Positions 7,463 to 15,235 of a stretch of 37,800 nucleotides of DNA are shown piece by piece. The translations under genes and the position numbers were made by a program. The notes under the pieces are model-generated. The model saw only the letters and a list, made by a program, of their open reading frames with translations, made no database searches and was not told the DNA's origin. This stretch comes from Alphaproteobacteria bacterium (lineage in GTDB: Bacteria; Pseudomonadota; Alphaproteobacteria; Acetobacterales; Acetobacteraceae): assembly GCA_026400845.1 (NCBI GenBank), contig JAPLOH010000086.1, positions 1-37,800 on the forward strand, written 5' to 3'. The number at the start of each line of letters is the position of its first letter. The stretch's first letter is position 1.

Positions 7463-8662
7463 CTAGTTCCCGCGCGCCCGATAGGTTTCCGGCGCGAAGG
7501 CGGCGAACAATCCACCGGCGATGACCAGCAACCCGGCCGCCGCGATCAGTGCCGTGACCGCACCGAACTGGTCGGAGATCACGCCCAACGCGACCGGGCC
7601 GGTGATGTAGCCGATGTCGCCGGCCATGCGGAAAATACTCACCGTGCTCGCGTTGAGGCCCGGAGGCGCGCAGTCCGCGGCATAGACCGAGGGCGCGGCG
7701 CCGCCGATCGAGCTGGCGGTGCCCCAGATGACGCTGGCGGCGATGAACCATGCAAACGTAGGCGCGACGCAGAACAGCAGCATCGCCACCCCCGCAAGGA
7801 TGGTCGAGGGCGCGATCACCGCCTTGCGGCCGAAGTAATCCACCAGCATCCCGCCAGGATACGCCGCGAGGAAGCCGATCACGGTGCCGAGTGCCAAGGC
7901 GAAGCCGATCTCGGAGATGCTCAACCCGAGCCGCAGACTGCCGAGCAGCGGCACCACGGCGAACAGCCCGCCGGTGCGTGCCACCGCATTGGCGAGCGAG
8001 ACGAAGCAGGCGAGCACGAAGCCACGCAGCCCCGCGAGCCGCCGAAGCTGGGCCAGCAGCGGCATCGCCCGCTCGCCGCGCCCGCGCCTTGTGACATGGG
8101 CGGGATCGCGGGTTTCCGGCACCGCGCACCAGGCGACCAGCCCGGCGATGATGCCGGCGATGGAATAGGCGACGAACGGCGCGTTGAGGCCGAAATGTTC
8201 GGACAGCAGCCCGCCGGGCAACGGGCCGATCCCGGCGGCGAAAATGAACACGCCCTGGTAGATCGACACCGTCCGCCCGCGCCGCTCGACGGTGGTGATG
8301 TCGGCCAGCACGATTTGTCCGGTGGTGACGATCAGCCCCGCCCCCGCTCCGGCGACGAAGCGGGCGAGGATGAACTCGGGGTAGGAGGTCGCCACCGCGC
8401 ACCAGAGATTGCCGATGGCGGTGACGATGCCGCCGAGGGCAAGCGCGTTGCGGCGGCCGAACCGGTCCGACAAATAACCCGCCGGCGGCGATCCGGCGAA
8501 GCGGGCGAGGCCGTAAACCCCGACCGCCAGCCCGATCGCCGAGACCGGCACGCCGAAGGACTGCGCATAGAGCGGCAGCGCCGGCACCACCGAACCGAAG
8601 CCGATCTGGTTCACCGCAACCAGCACGCACATCCACACCAGCGTCCATTGCGGCCCGGCCAT
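7463..8662 (-). CDS. MFS transporter
   Basis: This 399-aa integral membrane protein of the major facilitator superfamily is predicted to have about 12 helices. The conserved loop 2-3 motif is visible as GYLSDRFGRRN (about 62-72), and the second-half counterpart is GGMLVDYFGRKAV. An internal basic loop (ETRDPAHVTRRGRGER, near residue 190) separates the two six-helix halves. The substrate cannot be read from sequence; drug or metabolite efflux is typical. The ATG lies 3 nt after the ATP12 stop, so it is probably co-transcribed with it, although the functional link is not obvious. It lies just upstream of the amidase trio and could move a substrate or product of that pathway. Confidence 0.88.
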   Translation of the reverse strand: MAGPQWTLVWMCVLVAVNQIGFGSVVPALPLYAQSFGVPVSAIGLAVGVYGLARFAGSPPAGYLSDRFGRRNALALGGIVTAIGNLWCAVATSYPEFILARFVAGAGAGLIVTTGQIVLADITTVERRGRTVSIYQGVFIFAAGIGPLPGGLLSEHFGLNAPFVAYSIAGIIAGLVAWCAVPETRDPAHVTRRGRGERAMPLLAQLRRLAGLRGFVLACFVSLANAVARTGGLFAVVPLLGSLRLGLSISEIGFALALGTVIGFLAAYPGGMLVDYFGRKAVIAPSTILAGVAMLLFCVAPTFAWFIAASVIWGTASSIGGAAPSVYAADCAPPGLNASTVSIFRMAGDIGYITGPVALGVISDQFGAVTALIAAAGLLVIAGGLFAAFAPETYRARGN

Positions 8663-8665
8663 GGG

Positions 8666-9376
8666 TCAGGCCGTGCGTAGCAGCGCAAGGAAGCGGCCAC
8701 ACGTCACGAGATCCGCCCGCATCCCGGCGCGGCGCTTCAGGGCCTCGGTATCGCTGCCCCACAGCTCCTCCTGGAACACATCGTCCAGGATCGACAGCTC
8801 ATGGGCGGCGGCAGCCTCGAGCGCGCCGTCGGCGACGGCGAGGCCGAGCACCAGGCTGCCAAGTGCCGGGACCGCGATGCCGAGTGCGGCCAGCGCGAAC
8901 GGCCCCTGCGCGGCTACCGCGGCGGCGAGATTGGCGAGTGCCCCGGGGGATTGCGCGACATGGACGATCCCCTCGGTCACCGCGAGGCGGGCGGCATAGC
9001 GCTCGGCCGCCCAGTCGAGCCATGGCTGCCACAGCAGGTGCTGACGCTGGGCCAGCACCGCGGGGCCATCGGCGCGGTAGCACAGCAGGTCGGTCTCACC
9101 GTAGCGGGCAATTTCCAGCACGATCGGCTCGGGATCGGGGACAATGCGTTCCTGCGCGGTGCCGGCGAGGCGGGTCAGCGGCACGTCGGCATAGCTCATC
9201 TCGCCGCCCTTCGCGCCGCCCGCCTGCTGCCACTCGGCCGCGATCGCCGCCGCGATCGCCGCACTTGGCACGGCGAGCGGGCCACCGCCGGGCAGGCGGA
9301 GCGGCTTGCCGTCGAGCCGGACGGTCCACACGGTGCCCTCCGGCGCGGCGGCGGCGGTTTCCCAGAAGCGTTTCAT
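8666..9376 (-). CDS. ATP12 family F1-ATPase assembly chaperone
   Basis: This 236-aa protein of the ATP12 family acts as a chaperone for the F1 alpha subunit during ATP synthase assembly in alphaproteobacteria and mitochondria. Family features visible are the opening MKRFWETAAAA, a VRLDGKPLRLP segment (about 20-30), the central DPEPIVLEIARYGETDLLCYRA region and the C-terminal AAHELSILDDVFQEELWG. It lies 6 nt downstream of the AsmA-family gene and 3 nt upstream of the MFS gene. Its position near an RluA-type synthase and rarA is recurrent in Rhodospirillales. Confidence 0.9.
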   Translation of the reverse strand: MKRFWETAAAAPEGTVWTVRLDGKPLRLPGGGPLAVPSAAIAAAIAAEWQQAGGAKGGEMSYADVPLTRLAGTAQERIVPDPEPIVLEIARYGETDLLCYRADGPAVLAQRQHLLWQPWLDWAAERYAARLAVTEGIVHVAQSPGALANLAAAVAAQGPFALAALGIAVPALGSLVLGLAVADGALEAAAAHELSILDDVFQEELWGSDTEALKRRAGMRADLVTCGRFLALLRTA

Positions 9377-9382
9377 CGGTTC

Positions 9383-11803
9383 CTACGGCGAGCGATTGGT
9401 TGGCAGGGTGGTGGGCATCGGCGCGCGCGCGCCTGTCGCCGGGGCCGGAACGGCCGCGACCGTTCCGCATCCTTCGGTGGCGGGGCGCGGCAGCGCGCCG
9501 CTGTCCGGCCCGAGCCGTGCATCGCGCCAGCCATCGTCGAGCCGCAGCGGCACCGGGGCGAGCGCGCTGGCATTGCGCAAGTTGGGCCGCAGGCGCAGCG
9601 CCATGGTCTCCTTGCCGAGGTTCACGCTGCCGGCCGCGACACCGAGCAGTCGGGGTGCGTCGATACCGGCTTCGGCGATGGTCGCGACCCCGGCCGCGAG
9701 ATCGAGCGCCAGCACGGCGCAGCGCAGCGGCGACTCCCCGGTCTCCAGCCGATCGGTGCCGGCGCGGATGGCGTTGAGCACGGCGGCGACGATGCCGCCC
9801 GCCTTGGCGGTATCGAGCCGCCCCTCGCCCAGCGCGAGACGGAGCCGGCCATTGGCGGCAGCCGCGAGTTCATGGGCCGAAGCCCCGGCGGATTGCAGCT
9901 CCGCATCCGCATCGAGCTTGCCGGTCAGCAGCGCCGGCAGCCCCCATGCGGCAACGAGCGGCTTCGCATCGACCCCGCGCGCCATCAGCTCCAGACTGAC
10001 CCGCGGCGCCACCCCGTCGGTGGCAACCGCCATGCGCAGCTCGGCGCGTCCGCCGGCGACCTCCCCCGTCACCGGGCTCAGCACGAGCCGGCCGTCGCTC
10101 AGCACGGAGGCGATCTGGACATCGCGATACACCATCCCGCCGGCCCGCAACTGCTCGACGCCGAGCCGCAGATTGAGGTTGATCGCCCGCAGCGCCTCGA
10201 GCGGCAGCCGGTCATCGGGGATCACCGTGAGGCCGCGCGATGGCATCGGCGGCGGCGTGATGACGTCGAGCACCCGTCCAGCGGCACCGAAGCGGCGGAC
10301 CCCGTCGGGATCCAGCGGCTTGCCCGCCTCCCAGGCCGCGATCGCCGCATCGATGTCGACGAGTTGCGAGGTGGTCGCCACACGCAGCAGCGGACGGTCC
10401 TTCAGCGACAGCCCGATCGTGCCCGCGAGGTCCAGTTGCGGCAGTGTGAGGGCGATATTGCGCAGCACCAGCTCCTCGCGAAAACCACCGCTGCCCTCGA
10501 CCAGCTGGCCGGCGAAGGCGATGTTGCGGAGCACCGGCAGCCGTATTCCGGCCAGCGGGGCAAGCAGGCCGAGATCGGGCACGCGGGCGCCGATACCGAT
10601 GTCCATCCCCTTCCCCGCCGCGGGATCGGCGATGGCGCCACGGGCGGCGAACGTGGCCCCGGCCGCCTCCATCCGCAGATCGATGTTGTAGGAGCCGCCC
10701 GGCGGATTCGGCAGCAACAGGATCGGCGGCCCCAGCGTGCCGGCGATCCGCAGCGGCGCGGAAAGATACGAGCCCTCGGCGCTGATCGTCAGCGGCTCGC
10801 TGAGCCGTGGCATCTCGATCCGCAACGTGTCGAGCGACAGGCTCGGCGTCATCTTGTCGAGGTTGGTGAAACCGCTCTGCACCACCACCCCGGTGATATC
10901 CGGCAGGTCCGTGCCGGTATCCAGCACGCGGGCGCTGGCGGAGAAATTATGCAACGGCGGCAGGCGCCAGGGCAGCAGCCAGCCGAGCTGCCCGAGGTCG
11001 ATCACCGACGCGTCGAAGCGCAGCGAATAGCCGCGCAGCTCGTGCGGCCGGGTCATCGCGCCGGTGACCGTGAGCTTGGCGCCGCCGCTCTCGAAGTTCG
11101 CGAACACGCCCCACGGCGTTCGCGCCGCGCTATCGAGCATGCGCGACCAGGGGCCGGTCTGGGCGGAGACGTTGATACGCTGGCGTCCATAGCTCGCCTC
11201 GGCGCTGACGATCACCGGCGCCTGCGGGGATGCCGAGCTCATCTGCAGCCGACGCAACTCGATGATCGCGGCCTCGCCGGTCTGGCCGTTGCGCCAGGTG
11301 ATGCGGCCGTCCCGCACATGCATCGTCACCAGCGCGAGATTGGCACCATCCTGGTCGTCGGGCGGCGCGGCCGGCTTGTAGTTCCAGTTGCCGGCGCCAA
11401 AGCGATCGGTCTCGATCAGAATGTCCGGCTTGATGAGCGAGATGCGCGAAATCACCAATCGGCCGGTCAGCAGCGCTCGGGTCGCGATGTCGATCGTCAT
11501 GTGCTCGATGCGGACCATGTCGGCCCGCGAGCCGGTCGGCATGTTGATCAACGTGACGTCATCGGCCTCCAGCCGTGGCGACAGCGAGGCCGAAACCGAC
11601 AACTGGCCGCGAATATGCAGATCGCGGCCGAGCACCTTGCGCAGCGAGACTTCGAGCTGCTCCTTGTAGCTGTTCGGGTCGATCGCGGCGATCAGGCCAA
11701 TGACGATCAGGATCGGCAGCAGCACCGCCGCCGCGGCGCCGCCCCCGATCCAATACAGCAGTTTGCGACTTACCTTGCGGCGGCGACGGCGGCGTGAGGA
11801 CAT
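9383..11803 (-). CDS. AsmA family protein
   Basis: This is an 806-aa AsmA-family protein, a group of inner-membrane-anchored periplasmic proteins linked to outer membrane assembly and phospholipid transport. A basic N-terminus (SSRRRRRRKVSRK) precedes one membrane helix (about 14-40), then an AsmA-type start DPNSYKEQLEVSLRKVLGRDL and the motif ISRISLIKPDILIE. The rest is long beta-rich repetitive sequence, with the conserved C-terminal AsmA region around ALNLNLRLGVEQLRAGG-like strands and DTAKAGGIVAAVL. The far C-terminus (last about 40 residues) is alanine/proline-rich and looks disordered. The gene sits 50 nt after the pseudouridine synthase gene and 6 nt before ATP12. Confidence 0.85.
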   Translation of the reverse strand: MSSRRRRRRKVSRKLLYWIGGGAAAAVLLPILIVIGLIAAIDPNSYKEQLEVSLRKVLGRDLHIRGQLSVSASLSPRLEADDVTLINMPTGSRADMVRIEHMTIDIATRALLTGRLVISRISLIKPDILIETDRFGAGNWNYKPAAPPDDQDGANLALVTMHVRDGRITWRNGQTGEAAIIELRRLQMSSASPQAPVIVSAEASYGRQRINVSAQTGPWSRMLDSAARTPWGVFANFESGGAKLTVTGAMTRPHELRGYSLRFDASVIDLGQLGWLLPWRLPPLHNFSASARVLDTGTDLPDITGVVVQSGFTNLDKMTPSLSLDTLRIEMPRLSEPLTISAEGSYLSAPLRIAGTLGPPILLLPNPPGGSYNIDLRMEAAGATFAARGAIADPAAGKGMDIGIGARVPDLGLLAPLAGIRLPVLRNIAFAGQLVEGSGGFREELVLRNIALTLPQLDLAGTIGLSLKDRPLLRVATTSQLVDIDAAIAAWEAGKPLDPDGVRRFGAAGRVLDVITPPPMPSRGLTVIPDDRLPLEALRAINLNLRLGVEQLRAGGMVYRDVQIASVLSDGRLVLSPVTGEVAGGRAELRMAVATDGVAPRVSLELMARGVDAKPLVAAWGLPALLTGKLDADAELQSAGASAHELAAAANGRLRLALGEGRLDTAKAGGIVAAVLNAIRAGTDRLETGESPLRCAVLALDLAAGVATIAEAGIDAPRLLGVAAGSVNLGKETMALRLRPNLRNASALAPVPLRLDDGWRDARLGPDSGALPRPATEGCGTVAAVPAPATGARAPMPTTLPTNRSP

Positions 11804-11853
11804 TCAGGGCCCATGCATTCGAACCATCATACTAACGGGCAATGAAACCCGCG

Positions 11854-12855
11854 TCATCCTCGCAAAGGCGCGGCCGTGAGTGGCGCGGTGAAGCCGAGCG
11901 CGCGGAAGCTTTCCACCATATGCGCGGGCAACCGGGCCTCGACGGTGAGGCGGCCGCCGGCGGGATGCGGCAGCGACAACCGGCGGGCATGCAGATGCAG
12001 GGTCGCGGGGAAGCCGTCGACGATGGCCGAATTCACCCCGTCCTTCTCGACGCCATAGGGCGCATCGCCCAGGATCGGCGCGCCCACCGCGGCACAGCTG
12101 ACGCGAAGCTGGTGGGTGCGCCCGGTGAGCGGCGAAAGCTCCAGCCAGGCAAGTTTGCGCCCGGCATGATCGAGCGTGGTGTAGTCGGTGATGGCGTGGG
12201 CGGTGTCCTGGTCATAGGCCCCGGCCACGGCCACGCGCTCGCCGCGAAACCCCTCGACCCGCACGAGATCACACTCGATGCGCCCCGTGGGGGGAACCGG
12301 GCGGCCGCACACCACGGCCCAGTAGGTCTTGCCCACCGCGCGGGTGCGGAAGGAAGCCGCCAGTTTCGCGGCCACCCCCGGCGTGCGCGCCAGCAGCAGC
12401 ACGCCCGAGGTATCCCGATCGAGCCGGTGCACCAGGCGCGGGCGGTGGTCCGAGCCGAAACGGAACGCATCGAGCATGCCGTCGAGATGCCGCGTGATCC
12501 CCGGGCCGCCCTGGGTCGGCAGGCCCGGCGGCTTGTTGATCACGATCACATGGTCATCGCGATACAGCACCATGTCCTCCGCCTCGCTCAGCGTGCGTGC
12601 ATCGATCAGCGGCATCGGCTTGGCGATGGCCGGCGGATTGAGGTTGAGCGGCGGAATGCGCAGGGTCTGCCCGGGGGCGAGCCGCGTATCCGTCCCGGCC
12701 CGCTTGCCATCCACACGGATCTGCCCGGTGCGGCATAGCTTCTGCAACGCCCCCTGGGTGAGCCCGGGAAAGTGGCGGCGGAACCAGCGATCGAGCCGAA
12801 TATCCGCCTCGTCTTCGGTCACCACACGGGTGGTAACGCCTGCGGGAATGCTCAT
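11854..12855 (-). CDS. RluA/RluC-type ribosomal large subunit pseudouridine synthase
   Basis: This 333-aa enzyme converts specific uridines of 23S rRNA to pseudouridine. It has an N-terminal S4 domain (about 15-70, IRLDRWFRRHFPGLTQGALQ) and an RluA-type catalytic domain with HRLDRDTSG (143-151), where D146 is the expected catalytic aspartate, and LTGRTHQLRV further on. The S4 domain and length fit the RluC/RluD group; the position next to rarA favours RluC, but the target uridines cannot be read. The start at 12855 overlaps the rarA stop (ATGA), so it was preferred to an in-frame upstream ATG at 12885 inside rarA. Confidence 0.88.
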   Translation of the reverse strand: MSIPAGVTTRVVTEDEADIRLDRWFRRHFPGLTQGALQKLCRTGQIRVDGKRAGTDTRLAPGQTLRIPPLNLNPPAIAKPMPLIDARTLSEAEDMVLYRDDHVIVINKPPGLPTQGGPGITRHLDGMLDAFRFGSDHRPRLVHRLDRDTSGVLLLARTPGVAAKLAASFRTRAVGKTYWAVVCGRPVPPTGRIECDLVRVEGFRGERVAVAGAYDQDTAHAITDYTTLDHAGRKLAWLELSPLTGRTHQLRVSCAAVGAPILGDAPYGVEKDGVNSAIVDGFPATLHLHARRLSLPHPAGGRLTVEARLPAHMVESFRALGFTAPLTAAPLRG

Positions 12856-14129
12856 GCCCCACGCTCCCGCCGCAGTCTGTCCCAATAGGCGAGGCGCTTC
12901 AGCATCTCCCGCTCGAAGCCGCGCTCCTGCGGCCGGTAGAACTGCGCGCGCTTCATGCCGTCCGGAAAATAATTCTGGCCGGAGAACCCGTCCTCCGCCT
13001 CGTGGTCATAGGCGTAGCCGGACCCGTAGCCGAGGTCCTTCATCAGGCGGGTGGGGGCGTTGAGAATATGCATGGGGGGTGTAAGGCTTCCAGTGGCGCG
13101 CGCGGCCCGATTGGCTTCGCCGAGCGCGACATACAAGGCGTTCGATTTAGGTGCGGTGCCGAGATAGACCACCGCCTGCGCAATGGCGAGTTCGCCCTCC
13201 GGGCTGCCCAGCCGTTCATAGGTCTCCCAAGCCGTCATCGCCTGGACGAGGGCGTTGGGATCGGCCATCCCGATATCCTCACTGGCGAAGCGCACCAGGC
13301 GCCGCGCGATATAGCGCGGGTCCTCGCCCCCGGTGAGCATGCGGGCCAGCCAGTACAGCGCGGCATCGGCGTCCGACCCGCGCAGCGACTTATGCAGCGC
13401 GGAGATCAGATTATAGTGCTCCTCGCGGTCCTTGTCATATAGCGCCGCACGCTTGGCCAGCAGCTCCGAAAGCTCGGCACCGGACAGCGGCGTCGTGTCG
13501 ATCGGCAAAGCGAGCAACTGCTCCGTCATATTCAGCACATAGCGCCCATCGCCATCGGCCATGGCACGGAGCGACGCACGGGCCTCCTCATCGAGCGGCA
13601 AGGGTCGTTCGGCCTCGGTTTCGGCGCGGGCGAGTAGGCGTTCGAGGGCGGCATCATCGAGGCGGCGGAGCACCAGCACCTGGCAGCGCGACAGCAGCGC
13701 TCCGTTCAACGCGAAGGAGGGGTTCTCGGTGGTGGCGCCAACCAAAGTGACGGTGCCGTCCTCAACGACGGGGAGGAAGCCGTCCTGCTGGGCGCGGTTG
13801 AAGCGGTGGATTTCGTCGACGAACAGCATGGTCCCCTGCCCCATGGCGCGGCGCAGGCGGGCGGCATCGAAGGCTTTCTTGAGGTCGGCCACCCCGGAAA
13901 ACACCGCCGACAACTGGGTGAACTCCAGCCCGGCTTGGGCGGCCAGCAGCCGCGCGATGGTGGTCTTCCCTACCCCCGGCGGCCCCCACAGGATCAGCGA
14001 GGCGAGCGACCCGCGCGCCAGCATGCGGGTGAGGGTGCCGGTGGGGCCGACCAGATGATCCTGGCCGACGACGTCCTCCAGCCCACTGGGGCGCAGCCGG
14101 TCGGCGAGCGGGGGAATGGTGTGGGCCAT
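12852..14129 (-). CDS. rarA: RarA/MgsA replication-associated recombination protein
   Basis: RarA is a AAA+ ATPase that acts at stalled replication forks and interacts with single-strand DNA-binding protein. The 425-aa product has a Walker A motif GPPGVGKTT (49-57), a Walker B motif MLFVDEIHRFN (101-111), sensor 1 VGATTENPSF and sensor 2-like YIARRLVRFASEDIG, followed by the C-terminal tetramerisation domain (EANRAARATGSLTPPMH onward). The opening PPLADRLRPSGLEDVVGQDH is typical. It overlaps the pseudouridine synthase gene by 4 nt. In related genomes it usually lies close to rplQ; here about 4.5 kb of accessory DNA separates them. Confidence 0.93.
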   Translation of the reverse strand: MAHTIPPLADRLRPSGLEDVVGQDHLVGPTGTLTRMLARGSLASLILWGPPGVGKTTIARLLAAQAGLEFTQLSAVFSGVADLKKAFDAARLRRAMGQGTMLFVDEIHRFNRAQQDGFLPVVEDGTVTLVGATTENPSFALNGALLSRCQVLVLRRLDDAALERLLARAETEAERPLPLDEEARASLRAMADGDGRYVLNMTEQLLALPIDTTPLSGAELSELLAKRAALYDKDREEHYNLISALHKSLRGSDADAALYWLARMLTGGEDPRYIARRLVRFASEDIGMADPNALVQAMTAWETYERLGSPEGELAIAQAVVYLGTAPKSNALYVALGEANRAARATGSLTPPMHILNAPTRLMKDLGYGSGYAYDHEAEDGFSGQNYFPDGMKRAQFYRPQERGFEREMLKRLAYWDRLRRERGA

Positions 14130-14161
14130 CGGCAGGTGATAGCGCAGGACGGCCTTCTGGC

Positions 14162-14575
14162 CTATGGGCGCAGCACAGCGCCGCCTTGCGGGCGGTTGCC
14201 TACGAACCGAAGCCGGCGCGGCGCGGCGTTCGGAGGGTGGAGCGGCCGCGGATGCCCGCGCTTATCCCGCACCCCGCGCCCGCCGCGGATGACGCGATGC
14301 CCCAGACGCAGGGAATGCACCAGCCGCCACGGCGCGGGCACCAGTATGAATTCGGCACACGCCTCCTCCGGCTCCGCCGCCACCAGCGCCTGCAACCGCC
14401 GCACCGCCGCGATCCGCCCCATCACCTCCGCAAGCCGCGCATCCCCAGCCGCCAGCGCATCGCGCTCGGCGAGGAGTTCGGCCAAAAGCGACCCCAGCCA
14501 CCCCGCCAGCAGGACGGCGAGGCGGCGCATCAGGGCGCTGATCGGGTCCGGTTGGGGGGAAGGGGCGGGTGACAT
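14162..14575 (-). CDS. Small hypothetical protein (137 aa)
   Basis: I do not recognise this protein. The start at 14575 (MSPAPSPQPDPISALMRR) has AAGG 8 nt upstream; an earlier ATG at 14704 would add residues without coding character. A proline-rich start leads into a leucine/alanine-rich helix (about 16-38) and a charged helix that may form a coiled coil to about residue 65, then EFILVPAPWR and a basic, proline-rich C-terminal tail. The gene ends 32 nt before rarA on the same strand and could be co-transcribed. The VPAPWR string recurs in the hypothetical protein at 123-488. The tail might be chance extension of a truncated gene. Confidence 0.45.
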   Translation of the reverse strand: MSPAPSPQPDPISALMRRLAVLLAGWLGSLLAELLAERDALAAGDARLAEVMGRIAAVRRLQALVAAEPEEACAEFILVPAPWRLVHSLRLGHRVIRGGRGVRDKRGHPRPLHPPNAAPRRLRFVGNRPQGGAVLRP

Positions 14576-14700
14576 CTGGGGGCCTTTTCTGGAGGGGAAG
14601 AACGATGGGAATATAGGCGATGGCGCGGCGGGAGTCAAGAACAAAATAAGAACTTTTTGCAGGACCCAGACGGCTGCGCCCCACCCGCCCCCACCCGTCA

Positions 14701-14948
14701 TCAACTCACTTGAACTGCCTCACCTGCGCGTGCATCGCGGAGCTTGGCATTAGCGATGACGATGAGCTTCCGCATGAGCGCGGTGAGGGCGACGATGGGC
14801 TTTTTCCCTCGCGCGACAAGACCTCGATAGGCCTCTGCGAGGACGCCTTTACCCTGGCTCGCAACCAGCGCCGCCATGAACAGCGTGCGCTTCACCTCTG
14901 GCCGCCCGCCGCGTGTCTTGCGATATCCGCTCCGCTGCCCGCTCTCAT
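14701..14948 (-). pseudogene. IS110 family transposase, C-terminal remnant
   Basis: The minus-strand frame ending at 14701 reads SGYRKTRGGRPEVKRTLFMA and then continues with a conserved helix pair ending MRKLIVIANAKLRDAR. This is the C-terminal transposase_20 end of IS110-family enzymes, normally about 330-400 aa; only some 80 residues remain. The similarity stops at about 14945, where plus-strand IS5-type sequence begins. The N-terminal DEDD catalytic domain is absent, so it is inactive. Confidence 0.75.
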
Positions 14949-15144
14949 GGTGTTGCCCAAGCGCTGGATCGTCGAACGCACCATCGCCTGGCTCAATCGA
15001 TGCCGCAGGTTGGCCAAGGACTGGGAGTGCCTCAACCGTTTGGTGCTCACATTCCTCCGATTGGCGTCAGTCCGCATGATGCTCAGACGGCATTTCGCTG
15101 CCCGATTTATTAATCGAATCGTTCATGTTACTTTCTTACTATGA
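14949..15144 (+). pseudogene. IS5 family transposase, C-terminal remnant
   Basis: The plus-strand frame ending at 15144 reads LPKRWIVERTIAWLNRCRR and then LAKDWECLNRLVLTFLRLAS, the C-terminal DDE_Tnp region of IS5-family (IS427/IS1031-like) transposases containing the catalytic glutamate segment. The remaining roughly 60 residues lack the two catalytic aspartates upstream. The fragment joins the IS110 remnant tail to head within a few bases, so one insertion probably truncated the other. No intact terminal inverted repeat is evident. Confidence 0.75.
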
Positions 15145-15235
15145 GTCAGCTGCTTTCATCAAAACAACATGAGATCGATCGGCGATTGACAATACAAAGA
15201 AGTAAGTTCTACCGTCGAGAAAACGGGACGTAGCG

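Noticed and set aside
7401-8762. Alternative 453-aa minus-strand frame over the MFS gene
   Set aside because: Arg-rich and out of frame with the clear transporter helices and the GYLSDRFGRRN motif.
8801-11797. 998-aa plus-strand open frame opposite the AsmA and ATP12 genes
   Set aside because: Arg/Gly/His-rich shadow of two recognised minus-strand genes; no domain seen.
15186-15214. Promoter for the secreted-repeat gene
   Set aside because: TTGACA is a perfect -35, but the sequence 16-18 nt downstream (TTCTACCG) is a poor -10, so it was left as a remark only.
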